A DNA stretch of 64,000 nucleotides, from positions 1,550,001 to 1,614,000 of the forward strand of contig NZ_CP031557.1 in NCBI RefSeq assembly GCF_003403075.1. Reading direction: 5' to 3'. Position 1 is the stretch's first letter, and the number at the start of each line of letters is the position of its first letter. Source of the stretch: Flavobacterium psychrotrophum. Its GTDB lineage: Bacteria > Bacteroidota > Bacteroidia > Flavobacteriales > Flavobacteriaceae. The notes below the pieces were generated by a model. The model made no database searches, had not been told where the DNA came from, and saw only the letters and a program-made list of their open reading frames with translations. Below, in pieces: positions 48,114 to 57,281 of the stretch. A program made the position numbers and the translations under genes.

Positions 48114-49298
48114 ATGGAAAAGGGAAGTGAAAACAGATCTAGGAGAAAGTTTCTAAAACAGTCAACTGCTTTTAGCGCTGGCATGGTGCTGGGGGGTGGA
48201 CTAAATTTATTCGCAGAAACCAAAAACAATACTATTATTATGAGTAAAATCAAATCGAATGGCTATGCTGGCCGTGATGCGAAAAGCAAATTAACGGTCT
48301 GGAACTTTGAGCGCCGAGCCGTAGGCAATAATGACATATTGATCGACATTAAATTTTCTGGGATTTGCCATTCTGATATCCATACCATCCGTGGCCACTG
48401 GGGTGAACAAGTTTACCCCCAGGTACCGGGCCACGAAATTGCAGGCATTGTAGCAGCAGTAGGTAAAAATGTAACCAAATTCAAAGTCGGCGATAAAGCC
48501 GGTGTGGGCTGCATGGTAGGCAGTTGCATGAAGTGTACGAGCTGTAAAAATGGTGAGGAACATCACTGCGAGACAACCGGCATGGTGGGAACGTATGGGG
48601 TGCCGGACAAATCTGATCCAACCGGCATCACGCAGGGAGGCTACTCGAATAATATCGTTGTCGATGAGCACTTCGCAATCAGGATTCCGGAAACAATAAG
48701 TCTGCAAAATGCAGCGCCCCTTTTGTGTGCGGGTATCACTACCTACTCACCCCTGATGAATGCTAAAATCCAAAAAGGCGATAAGATTGGCGTTGCTGGT
48801 ATTGGCGGCCTTGGGCATTTGGCCATTAAGATTGCCGTAGCGAAAGGGGCTGAAGTTTATGCTTTTACCACCAGTGAAAGCAAACGCTATGATATCTTGG
48901 GCTTTGGTGCTAAAGAAGTAATCCTTGTGGATTCATTGGATAAGTTGACGCCCTATGCCGGAAAACTAGACTATATGATCTCGACCATACCTTATGCTTT
49001 TGACCTTTCGGCTTATGTTACCTGCGTGAAACCATATGGTCACTTTACTCAGGTCGGCCAGCCTATCGAAGGGAAACTGGAAATCAGCAATACGAATTTT
49101 ATGTTCAGCAGGGTAAATTATAACAGCTCGCTCATCGGTGGCATACCGGAAACCCAGGAAGTGATGGATTATTGTGCACTTAACAAGATTTATCCTGAGG
49201 TCCAAGTTATCAAGGCATCAGAGATAAATGTAGTTTGGGATAAGCTGGTAAATAAAGAAGCAAGATACCGTTATGTAATCGATGCGGAGACAATATAA
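48114..49298 (+). CDS. Tat-signal zinc alcohol dehydrogenase (YahK/CAD-like)
   Basis: 394 residues. The N-terminus has a twin-arginine signal (RSRRKFLKQSTAFSAGMVLG) that is unusual for this enzyme class. The body is a normal NADP-type medium-chain dehydrogenase: catalytic zinc ligands in CHSDIHTIRGHWG and GHEIAG, the structural zinc set CMKCTSCKNGEEHHC, and the cofactor loop GIGGLGHLAIK. A second ATG at 48241 (MSKIKSNGYAG) would give a cytosolic form. Members reduce aldehydes broadly. It is 9 bp upstream of the PQQ-type dehydrogenase gene, suggesting shared use. Confidence 0.92.
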   Translation: MEKGSENRSRRKFLKQSTAFSAGMVLGGGLNLFAETKNNTIIMSKIKSNGYAGRDAKSKLTVWNFERRAVGNNDILIDIKFSGICHSDIHTIRGHWGEQVYPQVPGHEIAGIVAAVGKNVTKFKVGDKAGVGCMVGSCMKCTSCKNGEEHHCETTGMVGTYGVPDKSDPTGITQGGYSNNIVVDEHFAIRIPETISLQNAAPLLCAGITTYSPLMNAKIQKGDKIGVAGIGGLGHLAIKIAVAKGAEVYAFTTSESKRYDILGFGAKEVILVDSLDKLTPYAGKLDYMISTIPYAFDLSAYVTCVKPYGHFTQVGQPIEGKLEISNTNFMFSRVNYNSSLIGGIPETQEVMDYCALNKIYPEVQVIKASEINVVWDKLVNKEARYRYVIDAETI

Positions 49299-49307
49299 AT
49301 GTAAGCT

Positions 49308-51218
49308 ATGAAAAATAAACTTAAATCGACAATGTTGCACATTGGCATATTGTTAGCTGCGAGTGGTTGTTACGGGCAATCCGGCGACCGTTCATGGTCT
49401 GTGTATAAAAGCGGTGAGGGTAGCACCAATTACTCACCTTTAACACAGATTACAGCGACAAATGTAAGTCAGCTGAAACCAGCCTGGATATTGAAATTGA
49501 ACGACAAAAAGTTTGGTGTTGAACCCGGTAAAAGTGAATGTAACCCGATAATCGTTGATGGAGTGTTGTATGCAAGTTCTGCAAACCAAAGTGCGTACGC
49601 TGTGAACGCTGCAACCGGGAAACAAATATGGTCTTTTGACCCATTGAACGGAAAAAATGGCTCTGAGGTAAACAGGGGGCTGACGTACTGGGAGGACGGC
49701 AACGAGAAAAGGATATTGATGTCGGCGGATAACAATCTTATCGCACTGGACGCCCGTACCGGCAAATTGATTTCTGGTTTCGGCAACGGCGGCAAGGTAG
49801 ACTTAAAGGTTGGCCTTCGCAGTAAAGATCTTAACTCATTTTACGTATCTCTAACTTCCCCGGGCGGCATCTACAAGAACCTTATCATAATAGGCTGCCG
49901 TGTACCGGACACCTACGGGTCGCAACCGGGATACATTCGTGCTTATGACTGCAAAACAGGTAAATTGGTTTGGACCTTTCACACGGTTCCAAATCCCGGG
50001 GAATCGGGATATGAAACCTGGTCAAAGGATGCCTACAAAAAAGTGGGAGGGGTAAATAACTGGGCAGGATTGAGTATTGACAGCAAGCAGGGCATAGTGT
50101 TTTTGGCATTGGGTTCTCCATCGTACGACTTTTATGGCGCGGATAGAACAGGTGAAAATTTGTACGGGAATTGCGTGGTTGCGCTGAATGCCGCTACAGG
50201 GCAGCACATTTGGCATTTTCAGACCGTACACCACGACTTGTGGGATTATGACCTTCCTGCACCGCCTGCACTGATCACAATCACAAAAGATGGAAAAAAA
50301 ATTGATGCTGTAGCACAGATCACTAAACAGGGTTTCGTATTCGTATTCAACCGGGAGACAGGAATTCCCATATTCCCTGTGGAAGAACGCAAGGTTCCTG
50401 TTTCACGCATGCCGGGTGAAGTATCCTCCCCGACACAGCCTTTTCCGGTAAAACCCAAACCTTTCGCCCGGCAATTGGTCACAGAGGCAGACCTGAGTAA
50501 TTATTCGGCTGCCGACCACGATTCGTTAATTAGACAATTCCGGACAATGCGTTACGAAGGGTTGTATTCTCCACCTGATATGCAGGGTACCTTACAGCTG
50601 CCTGGGACAAGGGGCGGTGCAGAATGGGGCGGTGCGGCTTACGATCCTGCGACTAATTTACTTTATGTAAAATCTACCGAAGCGGCTGACCTAATCACGA
50701 TTAAGAAAGGTAAAAAGAACGCGTCGGTCGAAGAAGCGCAGAAAACGGCTGATAGCCAGTTTGCGCCTGATGCCCGGGGTGCTGGGACAAATGAATACGT
50801 GAACACTACAGGTTACAAAACATGGAAAGATCCAAGTGGCAATCCGGCTATTACTCCACCCTGGGGTACGCTTAGCGCCATAAATATGGCGACAGGTGAT
50901 TACGCATGGCAGCTCCCGTTGGGGAATGATAGCGGGCGGCAGGCGAAAGGTGCTCCCGAAACCGGACAGGAAGGCAAGGCAGGGCCGATAGTTACAGCGG
51001 GGGGGGTCATCTTTATTAGCGGCACAGAAGATAAACAGCTCCGTGCCTTAGACAAGCTTTCAGGAAGACTGCTCTGGCAGTACTCGCTGCCTGCCATTGC
51101 AAATGCGACCGCTTGTACGTATGAAGCCGGCGGCAGGCAATATGTTGCCTTATCCGTAGCAGGTACGCCTGAAAACCCTTCAGGATCTATTATGGCCTTC
51201 GCACTCCCTTTAAAATAA
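49308..51218 (+). CDS. PQQ-dependent dehydrogenase-like lipoprotein
   Basis: 636 residues with a lipoprotein-type signal (LLAASGC near residue 21) and an eight-bladed quinoprotein propeller: WSVYKSGEGSTNYSPLTQI, ALDARTGKLISGFG, GCRVPDTYGSQPGYIRAYDC, WHFQTVHHDLWDYDLPAPPA, and AINMATGDYAWQLPLG. These match PQQ glucose/alcohol dehydrogenases, which oxidise substrates in the periplasm and pass electrons to quinones or cytochromes. No PQQ biosynthesis genes are in the window, so the cofactor would have to be made elsewhere or taken up. Confidence 0.9.
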   Translation: MKNKLKSTMLHIGILLAASGCYGQSGDRSWSVYKSGEGSTNYSPLTQITATNVSQLKPAWILKLNDKKFGVEPGKSECNPIIVDGVLYASSANQSAYAVNAATGKQIWSFDPLNGKNGSEVNRGLTYWEDGNEKRILMSADNNLIALDARTGKLISGFGNGGKVDLKVGLRSKDLNSFYVSLTSPGGIYKNLIIIGCRVPDTYGSQPGYIRAYDCKTGKLVWTFHTVPNPGESGYETWSKDAYKKVGGVNNWAGLSIDSKQGIVFLALGSPSYDFYGADRTGENLYGNCVVALNAATGQHIWHFQTVHHDLWDYDLPAPPALITITKDGKKIDAVAQITKQGFVFVFNRETGIPIFPVEERKVPVSRMPGEVSSPTQPFPVKPKPFARQLVTEADLSNYSAADHDSLIRQFRTMRYEGLYSPPDMQGTLQLPGTRGGAEWGGAAYDPATNLLYVKSTEAADLITIKKGKKNASVEEAQKTADSQFAPDARGAGTNEYVNTTGYKTWKDPSGNPAITPPWGTLSAINMATGDYAWQLPLGNDSGRQAKGAPETGQEGKAGPIVTAGGVIFISGTEDKQLRALDKLSGRLLWQYSLPAIANATACTYEAGGRQYVALSVAGTPENPSGSIMAFALPLK

Positions 51219-51637
51219 TTTACTTTACTCCAACTACTATCAACTAAAAACAGTTACTATGAAAAAAACATTAATCTCTCATCTGAAGATACACCTGATG
51301 AAAATAATGAAAGCAACAACAACTACAACAACAACTACAACTGACGCAACTTCTTAAAAACAGTCACAACAATTGTAGCAGCGATAGGCTGTTCGAATTT
51401 ATATGGTATCAAATATACAGCGCTGATAAATTTAGTTCATTTGGATGTACATCCAACCCTTTGCTTGAGAAAGCGTGTAAGGTGAGCGGACATTTAAAGC
51501 CCCGTTTGTAAATCAGCGCCTTAAGATCTCGACGATTGAGTTGTTCGGTGCACGACTGAACAATGCAGTGCTAACGATAACGTAAGAGCAGTAATTAAAT
51601 TGTAAAAAGGAGGGGTAGATAATACGTTCTTTTGTAC
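51219..51637. other. Gap after the PQQ gene with a poly-Thr micro-frame
   Basis: About 420 bp without a secure gene. ATG 51259 to TAA 51357 codes 32 residues including nine consecutive Thr (ACA/ACT repeats), and a different frame just after it reads FLKTVTTIVAAIGC, like a lipoprotein signal. These could be pieces of a decayed small lipoprotein gene. No terminator is evident. Confidence 0.4.
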
Positions 51638-52653
51638 TTACATACTAAGTTTGGCCAAACTTTGTTTACTGGGCAACACTGTCATGTATTTACTTGCAAA
51701 AATTTGCGTATTATTTTCCGGTAGGGTAAATTCGACAACTGCTTCACTTTTATTTTGGCAGAGTATTATGCCTATTGTTTTTCCTTCTTCCTTTAGTTTG
51801 ATTTTCCTGTCATAATAATTTACATACATCTGCATTTGACCTATATCCTGGTGCTTAAGTTCGCCAATTTTTAAGTCGATTAGGACAAAGCACCTTAGCA
51901 ACCGATTGTAGAATACTAAATCAACCCTGAAGTGCTTGTCGTCAAAACTGATGCGTTCCTGCCTGCCTACAAAGGTGAAACCTGTCCCGAGTTCAAGGAT
52001 GAAAGATTCTAGTTTTTCAATTAATTTTTCTTCCAATTCCGTTTCTGAATAGGAAGCTTTTTCAGGTAGGCCAATGAATTCTAATCTGTAGGAGTCTTTT
52101 ATAGCATCCTGTGGCCTTTCAAATAGTTGCCCCTCTTTGGCGAGTCTCAGGACTTGCAATTCATCTCTTGAACGGGAGAGTCTTGTAAATAGTGCTGAAT
52201 CGTATTGCCTGTTTAGCTCCCTTAAGCTCCAATTATTTTTTAAAGATTCAATTTCATAGAATTTACGTTCATAAATATCATCGATCCTCATTAACTTAAG
52301 GTAGTGTGACCAGCTCAATTGAAAGCTATCATCTTTATAATTAGTATTTTGGAATTCCGCAGACAGTGTCTGCGGAATTGAGTAGGCAAGGTAAAACTGC
52401 CTCATTTGCTCAAGGTTTCGCTGAGAAAACCCTTTCCAAAATTTACGATCAGCTTTTTTGACAATTCAGCTATAAGCTGTTTTCCGTAAGCAGCCCTTTC
52501 TTTTCCGTTTTGTTCTTCTTCGATAATCATCCTTCCTATCTCTTAATATGTAATTACCATTGTATGGTTGACCGTCTGCAAAACTTTCCTGCGGGCGTCA
52601 AGCAACAGGCTTGAGACCTTTTGCGCCAGATTATCGGTATTTATATTTCCCAT
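51638..52653 (-). pseudogene. DUF1016 (YhcG-like) PD-(D/E)XK nuclease, disrupted
   Basis: Reading leftward from ATG 52653 gives MGNINTDNLAQKVSSLLLDA and TVNHTMVITY, then an in-frame TAA where EIGRM follows. A second lesion after FGKGF shifts frame by one base before QRNLEQMRQFYLAYS. From 52405 the rest is open, 255 residues, including the nuclease core FRVDLVFYNRLLRCFVLIDLKIG (D-x-D/K type). DUF1016 proteins are often associated with restriction or defence loci. With two lesions this copy is probably dead; the C-terminal catalytic part could still be made alone. Confidence 0.85.
52353..52379. repeat. Palindrome inside DUF1016 pseudogene, copy 2
   Basis: AATTCCGCAGACA and TGTCTGCGGAATT form perfect 13-bp arms around a single G. 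It encodes the IPQTLSAEF part of the gene and corresponds to the palindrome at 39179-39205. Confidence 0.8.
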
Positions 52654-52668
52654 GACCACATCTTTAGA

Positions 52669-53901
52669 TTATATACCAACCGATAGTCTTTCTTTAAGTC
52701 TGCCCATATCTTCGCTAAGTTTATTTTCAATAACCTTAGCGTATATCTGGGTTGTACGAATCGTTGTGTGGCCTAGCATCCTGGATACACTTTCAATGGG
52801 TACGCCATTACTAAGCGTGACGGTTGTAGCGAAGGTGTGGCGTGCAATATGGAAAGTAAGTGGTTTAGTAATTCCGCAAACATCCGCTATCTCTTTGAGG
52901 TATCCGTTCATTTTCTGGTTGGAGATAACCGGAAATAATTTCCCTTTATTCTGCGCTTTTGGATTATCGCGATATTTTTCCATGAGTGCCTGCGCTTGTG
53001 GTAAAAGAGGTACACGAACGTTTGTATCGGTTTTAGTCCTGCTTGTATAGAGCCAAAGCCCACCATCTATACCTGTTATTATATTATCTGGGCTCAGTTC
53101 AAAAAGGTCGATATACGCCAGCCCGGTATAGCAGCTGAAGAGGAACATATCCCGAACACTTCCTAGACGCTCAATGTCGAAATCTTTATTGGACAGCCTG
53201 GTAAGTTCATCATCCGTCAGAGATTGCCTCTGCACCTTATCAAAGTGTTTCTTAAAGCTGGAAAAAGGATCTTTTGGCAGCCAGTCGAGCATCACGGCAA
53301 GGTTAACCATTTTACGGAACCGCTCAATGTGCTTCATGATACCGTTGTTGTGTAGTGCTTTCTGATGGTCTTTGGGCGTATGGTTAGCTAGGTAATTTTC
53401 AAAGTCCAATAAAAACTTATAGTTCAGTTCTGACAGTAAGATATCATTCCTGAATAATTTTTCCCTTAAGAACTTATGAAGATATCTTTGGGTGGTGCCA
53501 TAGTTTTTCATTGTACCTGGGGCAAGTTTACCTAATGCCATCTCATAATGATAATCAATCAATTTACTGAGGGTAAGTGTTTCTTCTTCAACACCTACGA
53601 ATAGTGATTTTACAACATCAACGGTGACCGGCCTGCGTTTTTGAATAAGGTCATAATAGCCATCTGAAATAATGGTGCGTACTCGTTCGAGGTAGCTATT
53701 GAGTTTATTACTCTCTGCTGTCTTACCCCGTGCTCTGCCTCGGACGTTATCCCAGGCTTTGGCATCTACTTTTTGTTTAAGTGAAATTTCTGCTCTCTTT
53801 CCATTGATTGTCAAACGAGCATAAATGAGAGCCTTCGAACCTTTTCCCTGTTTTGGCAACCTTATAATAAAGTGAATGCCGAACGTGTTTGTGCTTTTCA
53901 T
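52669..53901 (-). CDS. Tyrosine recombinase (mobile-element integrase)
   Basis: 410 residues from MKSTNTFGIHFIIRLPKQGK (ATG 53901; the frame is open a little further upstream). An N-terminal Arm domain of the Bacteroidota type is followed by a SAM-like core-binding domain (about 100-200) and the catalytic domain. Catalytic residues are HIARHTFAT (H and R), GHTTIRTTQIY (H and Tyr). The usual first Arg is Ala in FSCYTGLAYIDLFEL, as reported for IntDOT-like integrases that also lack Arg I. It lies 298 bp from tRNA-Pro, the likely attachment locus. Confidence 0.95.
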   Translation of the reverse strand: MKSTNTFGIHFIIRLPKQGKGSKALIYARLTINGKRAEISLKQKVDAKAWDNVRGRARGKTAESNKLNSYLERVRTIISDGYYDLIQKRRPVTVDVVKSLFVGVEEETLTLSKLIDYHYEMALGKLAPGTMKNYGTTQRYLHKFLREKLFRNDILLSELNYKFLLDFENYLANHTPKDHQKALHNNGIMKHIERFRKMVNLAVMLDWLPKDPFSSFKKHFDKVQRQSLTDDELTRLSNKDFDIERLGSVRDMFLFSCYTGLAYIDLFELSPDNIITGIDGGLWLYTSRTKTDTNVRVPLLPQAQALMEKYRDNPKAQNKGKLFPVISNQKMNGYLKEIADVCGITKPLTFHIARHTFATTVTLSNGVPIESVSRMLGHTTIRTTQIYAKVIENKLSEDMGRLKERLSVGI

Positions 53902-53998
53902 CGCGTAATACTTTAAATTAAACCAACTTAAGTACCGACTCAATTCAATTGCTTCGCAAATGGTGGCATTGGCGGGCGTTATTTGGCTCTGAAAAAGT

Positions 53999-54083
53999 GT
54001 TAAAAAATTGCTGTAACAATTTGGTATTCAATTTTTTAACCCTGTTTTTGTGAGTAAATTTTTTCGCATTGAAATTTACTCAC
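53999..54083. repeat. Pair of inverted repeats upstream of the integrase
   Basis: GTTAAAAAATTG (53999-54010) and CAATTTTTTAAC (54029-54040) are perfect 12-bp arms. Next, GTGAGTAAATTT (54050-54061) and AAATTTACTCAC (54072-54083) are another perfect pair, with a further TACTCACA just after. They lie between the integrase and tRNA-Pro and may be arm-type integrase sites or control elements. Confidence 0.6.
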
Positions 54084-54143
54084 CTAATTACTCACAAAAA
54101 GATTGATATAAATGCCGTTTTCATTTTAGGGTATAAAACGAAA

Positions 54144-54174
54144 AAACCCGCAAATACTGATGATTTGCGGGTTT
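54144..54174 (-). terminator. Terminator after tRNA-Pro
   Basis: AAACCCGCAAAT (54144-54155) and ATTTGCGGGTTT (54163-54174) form a 12-bp stem with a 7-nt loop. Reading leftward it ends in a T-run, placing it 25 bp past the tRNA 3' end. Confidence 0.8.
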
Positions 54175-54198
54175 CTGACTGCCGTTGAAGGCTTTTTA

Positions 54199-54275
54199 GT
54201 CGGGGTGGCAGGATTCGAACCTGCGACCTCCTCGTCCCAAACGAGGCGCGATGACCGGGCTACGCTACACCCCGA
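54199..54275 (-). tRNA. tRNA-Pro (UGG anticodon)
   Basis: On the minus strand a 7-bp acceptor stem TCGGGGT/ACCCCGA closes a standard cloverleaf. The anticodon loop is TTTGGGA, giving anticodon TGG (Pro), and the T-arm carries GGTTCGAATCC. No CCA is encoded. A tyrosine recombinase gene lies just beyond its 3' end, the usual layout for an island integrated at a tRNA. Confidence 0.97.
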
Positions 54276-54417
54276 GTTGTTTTCATTTAGCAAAAATGCT
54301 TCCTGAAAGCGGTTGCAAATATAGAACTATTTTTTAATTATCAAACACTATAAGCAAATTTTATTTTTCAATAATCAAAACTAATATCTTTCTATATAAA
54401 ATAAGCATTATAAGGCA

Positions 54418-54425
54418 TACATTTG
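54418..54425 (+). promoter_or_regulatory. Candidate trxB -7 box
   Basis: TACATTTG matches TAnnTTTG exactly, 37 bp before the trxB ATG. No TTG stands at the expected -33 distance, so it is a partial match only. Confidence 0.45.
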
Positions 54426-54462
54426 CAGTCTGTAAATTCACAAACTTTACTAATCAAAGATT

Positions 54463-55416
54463 ATGTCTGATACTATAGAAAAAATTAAATGCCTTATTAT
54501 AGGGTCCGGGCCTGCGGGATATACCGCTGCTATTTATGCAGCCCGTGCCGATATGAATCCTGTATTATATACCGGTATGGAGCCGGGTGGACAATTAACT
54601 ACTACTACAGAAGTAGATAATTTTCCAGGATATCCGCAGGGTATAGATGGCCCTACAATGATGATACAGCTACAGCAACAGGCTGAGCGTTTTGGTACAC
54701 AGGTACGCATAGGTATGGCTACTGCTGTTGAATTTAGTACCCAGGAAGGTGGCTGGCACAAAGTAACCATAGACAATAACAAAGAATTACTTGCCCATAC
54801 TATTATTATATCTACAGGAGCTACTGCAAAATACCTTGGGTTGCCAAGTGAACAGCGCCTAAGGGGTGGGGGAGTATCTGCCTGTGCAGTTTGCGATGGT
54901 TTCTTTTATCGTGGTCAGGATGTAGCCATTGTAGGCGCAGGAGATACCGCTGCCGAAGAAGCTACTTATCTGGCTAACATTTGTAAAAATGTAACAATGC
55001 TGGTACGTAAAGATGTAATGAGGGCGAGTAAAGCTATGCAGCACAGGGTTCAAAATACACCAAACTTAACCGTGCTCTACAATACAGAAGTAGATGAAGT
55101 ACTGGGCGACCAGGTAGTAGAAGGCCTTCGTACTGTAAATAATGAAACGGGAGAGAAAAAAGAAATAAGTATTACAGGTTTATTTGTGGCCATTGGGCAT
55201 AAGCCAAATACTGATATTTTTAAAGGGCAGCTGGATATGGATGAAACCGGATATCTAATTACTGAAGCTAAATCTACAAAAACAAACCTTCCGGGTGTAT
55301 TTGCCTCAGGAGACGTACAGGATAATATATACCGTCAGGCTATTACTGCCGCAGGTACTGGCTGTATGGCAGCACTGGATGCCGAAAGGTATCTCGCTGA
55401 CATTGAAAGCCATTAA
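54463..55416 (+). CDS. trxB: Thioredoxin-disulfide reductase
   Basis: 317 residues. FAD-binding GSGPAGYTAAIYAARA at about 13-28, the redox-active pair in ACAVCDGFFY, the NADPH-binding GAGDTAAEEATYLA, and the late FAD motif GVFASGDVQDNIYRQAITAA are all present. Keeps thioredoxin reduced with NADPH. It is a single-gene unit with a strong terminator and marks the right chromosomal edge of the accessory region. Confidence 0.97.
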   Translation: MSDTIEKIKCLIIGSGPAGYTAAIYAARADMNPVLYTGMEPGGQLTTTTEVDNFPGYPQGIDGPTMMIQLQQQAERFGTQVRIGMATAVEFSTQEGGWHKVTIDNNKELLAHTIIISTGATAKYLGLPSEQRLRGGGVSACAVCDGFFYRGQDVAIVGAGDTAAEEATYLANICKNVTMLVRKDVMRASKAMQHRVQNTPNLTVLYNTEVDEVLGDQVVEGLRTVNNETGEKKEISITGLFVAIGHKPNTDIFKGQLDMDETGYLITEAKSTKTNLPGVFASGDVQDNIYRQAITAAGTGCMAALDAERYLADIESH

Positions 55417-55430
55417 TCAATATGATTACC

Positions 55431-55476
55431 ACCAATAAAAAACGGGATTGATTAATCAATCCCGTTTTTTATTGGT
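55431..55476 (+). terminator. Terminator after trxB
   Basis: A perfect 21-bp inverted repeat with a TTAA loop (arms 55431-55451 and 55456-55476). The arm cores are AACGGGATTGA and TCAATCCCGTT, and the right arm carries a T-run (TTTTTT). Confidence 0.9.
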
Positions 55477-55635
55477 ATTACTAACGTTTTAAATTGTGCA
55501 CTTAAGTACATTTAAACACAAATTCTTTTTAATTTATATTCAGCTATCTAAGATTACAAATATTTTACGAACCGCTGTTTAAGATGACATCCGAAAAATT
55601 ATATATGCTACCTTTACGGCTTATATAATCAACCC

Positions 55636-57180
55636 GTGAAAATAATACTCCAGATACTTTTATTACTACATACAACTTTTTTGTTTGCACAAAATGTAAA
55701 TAATCTGGATCGTCTGGAAAAAAGATTAAACGAATTAAGAAATACAAATCCTGAAGAGGTTATAAAAACAGGGCAGTATATTTTAGATCATTCCTCATCA
55801 GACCGGCAAAAATCTAATGCTCTTGTATTTATGTCATTTGCTTATTTTGCTAAAAAAGACACTCAAAAGTTTACCGACCTTCTTTTTAAAGCAAAAGAAA
55901 CAGCCGAAGCAACAAATGATCCGGAAGTTACCACGCAGGTATATGGAACAATTGCCCAAATGTATTTAAAGATTGAATTTAAAGATAAGGCTACAGAATA
56001 CATACTAAAAGCCATTGACGAAATTCAAAAATTGTCCGAAGGAGATAATAAACATATGCTAAGAGGACTATCTTACATAGAATTAGGGAAAATTGAATTT
56101 GCCGATAAGAAATATGGCAGTGCAAACATGCACTTCAGGCATTCTTTAACCGAATTTACTACCATGAACGAGAATTCTCCTTATTTTGTTAAGCGCTCTT
56201 ATTACAACTTAGCCGATTGTATGTATGAGATGGGTAAGCTGGACTCTTCTTTAGTATATTTGGAAAAGGTTTTGGAAATCAAACAAAACCCTTCTGTAAA
56301 TCCATATGCCTTGTTTACCCTTGCAAATATTTATACAAAAGAAAAACAATATCAAAGAGCTATCGATACACTTTCGGCAGTTTTAGGGCGCGATGATTTT
56401 CAGGATGATACCCTTAAATCAGAAATATATCTTGCAATTCTAAAAAACTATAAAATATTAGGTAACACTAAAAAATATGATTTTTTTAATGAAAGATATT
56501 TAGCCCTCAAAAGCGAAATATCTAACAATAATCTTAACACTATTAAAAGCGTCGTTAAGATTGAAGAAAAAAATTATACGAATAAGATTACTTCTGCCCA
56601 AAGGCAAAATAACAGGCTGCTAATATTACTTGGACTAACTTTAGCAATTGGTACTGGCATATTGTTGTATTTACGATACAAAAAGAAAATACAGAAAAAA
56701 CAATATGAAGCCATAATAAGCCAGTTGAACAGAGCAGAACAACCTGAATTACCTCATGTTTTAATGTCTGCTAAAGAAACCGGAAGCCTGGGTATTTCTC
56801 CTGAGATAGAGAAGGAAATTTTAGAAAAGCTGGTTAGGTTTGAGCAGTCTGGTAAATTTACAAACCCAAAGCTTAGTATATCAACAGTTGCTACCCAACT
56901 AAAAACAAATACAACCTATCTTTCCCAAATTGTAAATAAATATAAGGGGAAGAATTTTAGCGCATATATTAACGATTTACGGATTAATTATATCTGCGAT
57001 AAGATTCATAATAACCCAGAATACCTTGCATATAAAATTAGTTATCTTGGCGAAGTAGCGGGTTTTACATCTCATAGTACTTTTACAACCACTTTTAGAA
57101 GCATTACAGGTATGTCTCCCTCAACTTTTCTTCGAGAAGCAGATAAAAGTAATAAATTACTAAAAGGTGTTGATTTGTAG
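55636..57180 (+). CDS. Membrane-anchored TPR protein with AraC-type DNA-binding domain
   Basis: 514 residues: signal or membrane segment at the N-terminus, periplasmic TPR-like repeats (about 25-310), one transmembrane segment (LLILLGLTLAIGTGILLYLR near 335), then a cytosolic AraC double HTH (LSISTVATQLKTNTTYLSQI and LGEVAGFTSHSTFTTTFR). This type is common in Flavobacteriaceae and thought to relay an envelope signal to transcription. It is 101 bp upstream of the T9SS-secreted protein gene, a likely target. Confidence 0.88.
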   Translation: MKIILQILLLLHTTFLFAQNVNNLDRLEKRLNELRNTNPEEVIKTGQYILDHSSSDRQKSNALVFMSFAYFAKKDTQKFTDLLFKAKETAEATNDPEVTTQVYGTIAQMYLKIEFKDKATEYILKAIDEIQKLSEGDNKHMLRGLSYIELGKIEFADKKYGSANMHFRHSLTEFTTMNENSPYFVKRSYYNLADCMYEMGKLDSSLVYLEKVLEIKQNPSVNPYALFTLANIYTKEKQYQRAIDTLSAVLGRDDFQDDTLKSEIYLAILKNYKILGNTKKYDFFNERYLALKSEISNNNLNTIKSVVKIEEKNYTNKITSAQRQNNRLLILLGLTLAIGTGILLYLRYKKKIQKKQYEAIISQLNRAEQPELPHVLMSAKETGSLGISPEIEKEILEKLVRFEQSGKFTNPKLSISTVATQLKTNTTYLSQIVNKYKGKNFSAYINDLRINYICDKIHNNPEYLAYKISYLGEVAGFTSHSTFTTTFRSITGMSPSTFLREADKSNKLLKGVDL

Positions 57181-57281
57181 TTTTTTACATTTATTTTTTA
57201 GTTTTAGAAATCAAGGAAACAGAAAGACATACTGTATAAAAAACACGACCTCATTACTACATTTGGATAAAATTTAATTAT

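Noticed and set aside
51638-52653. A functional DUF1016 defence nuclease
   Set aside because: The N-terminal domain has both a nonsense codon and a frameshift, so the full protein cannot be made.
53999-54095. CRISPR-like array near the integrase
   Set aside because: The repeats are two different inverted pairs with no regular spacer pattern and no cas genes nearby.
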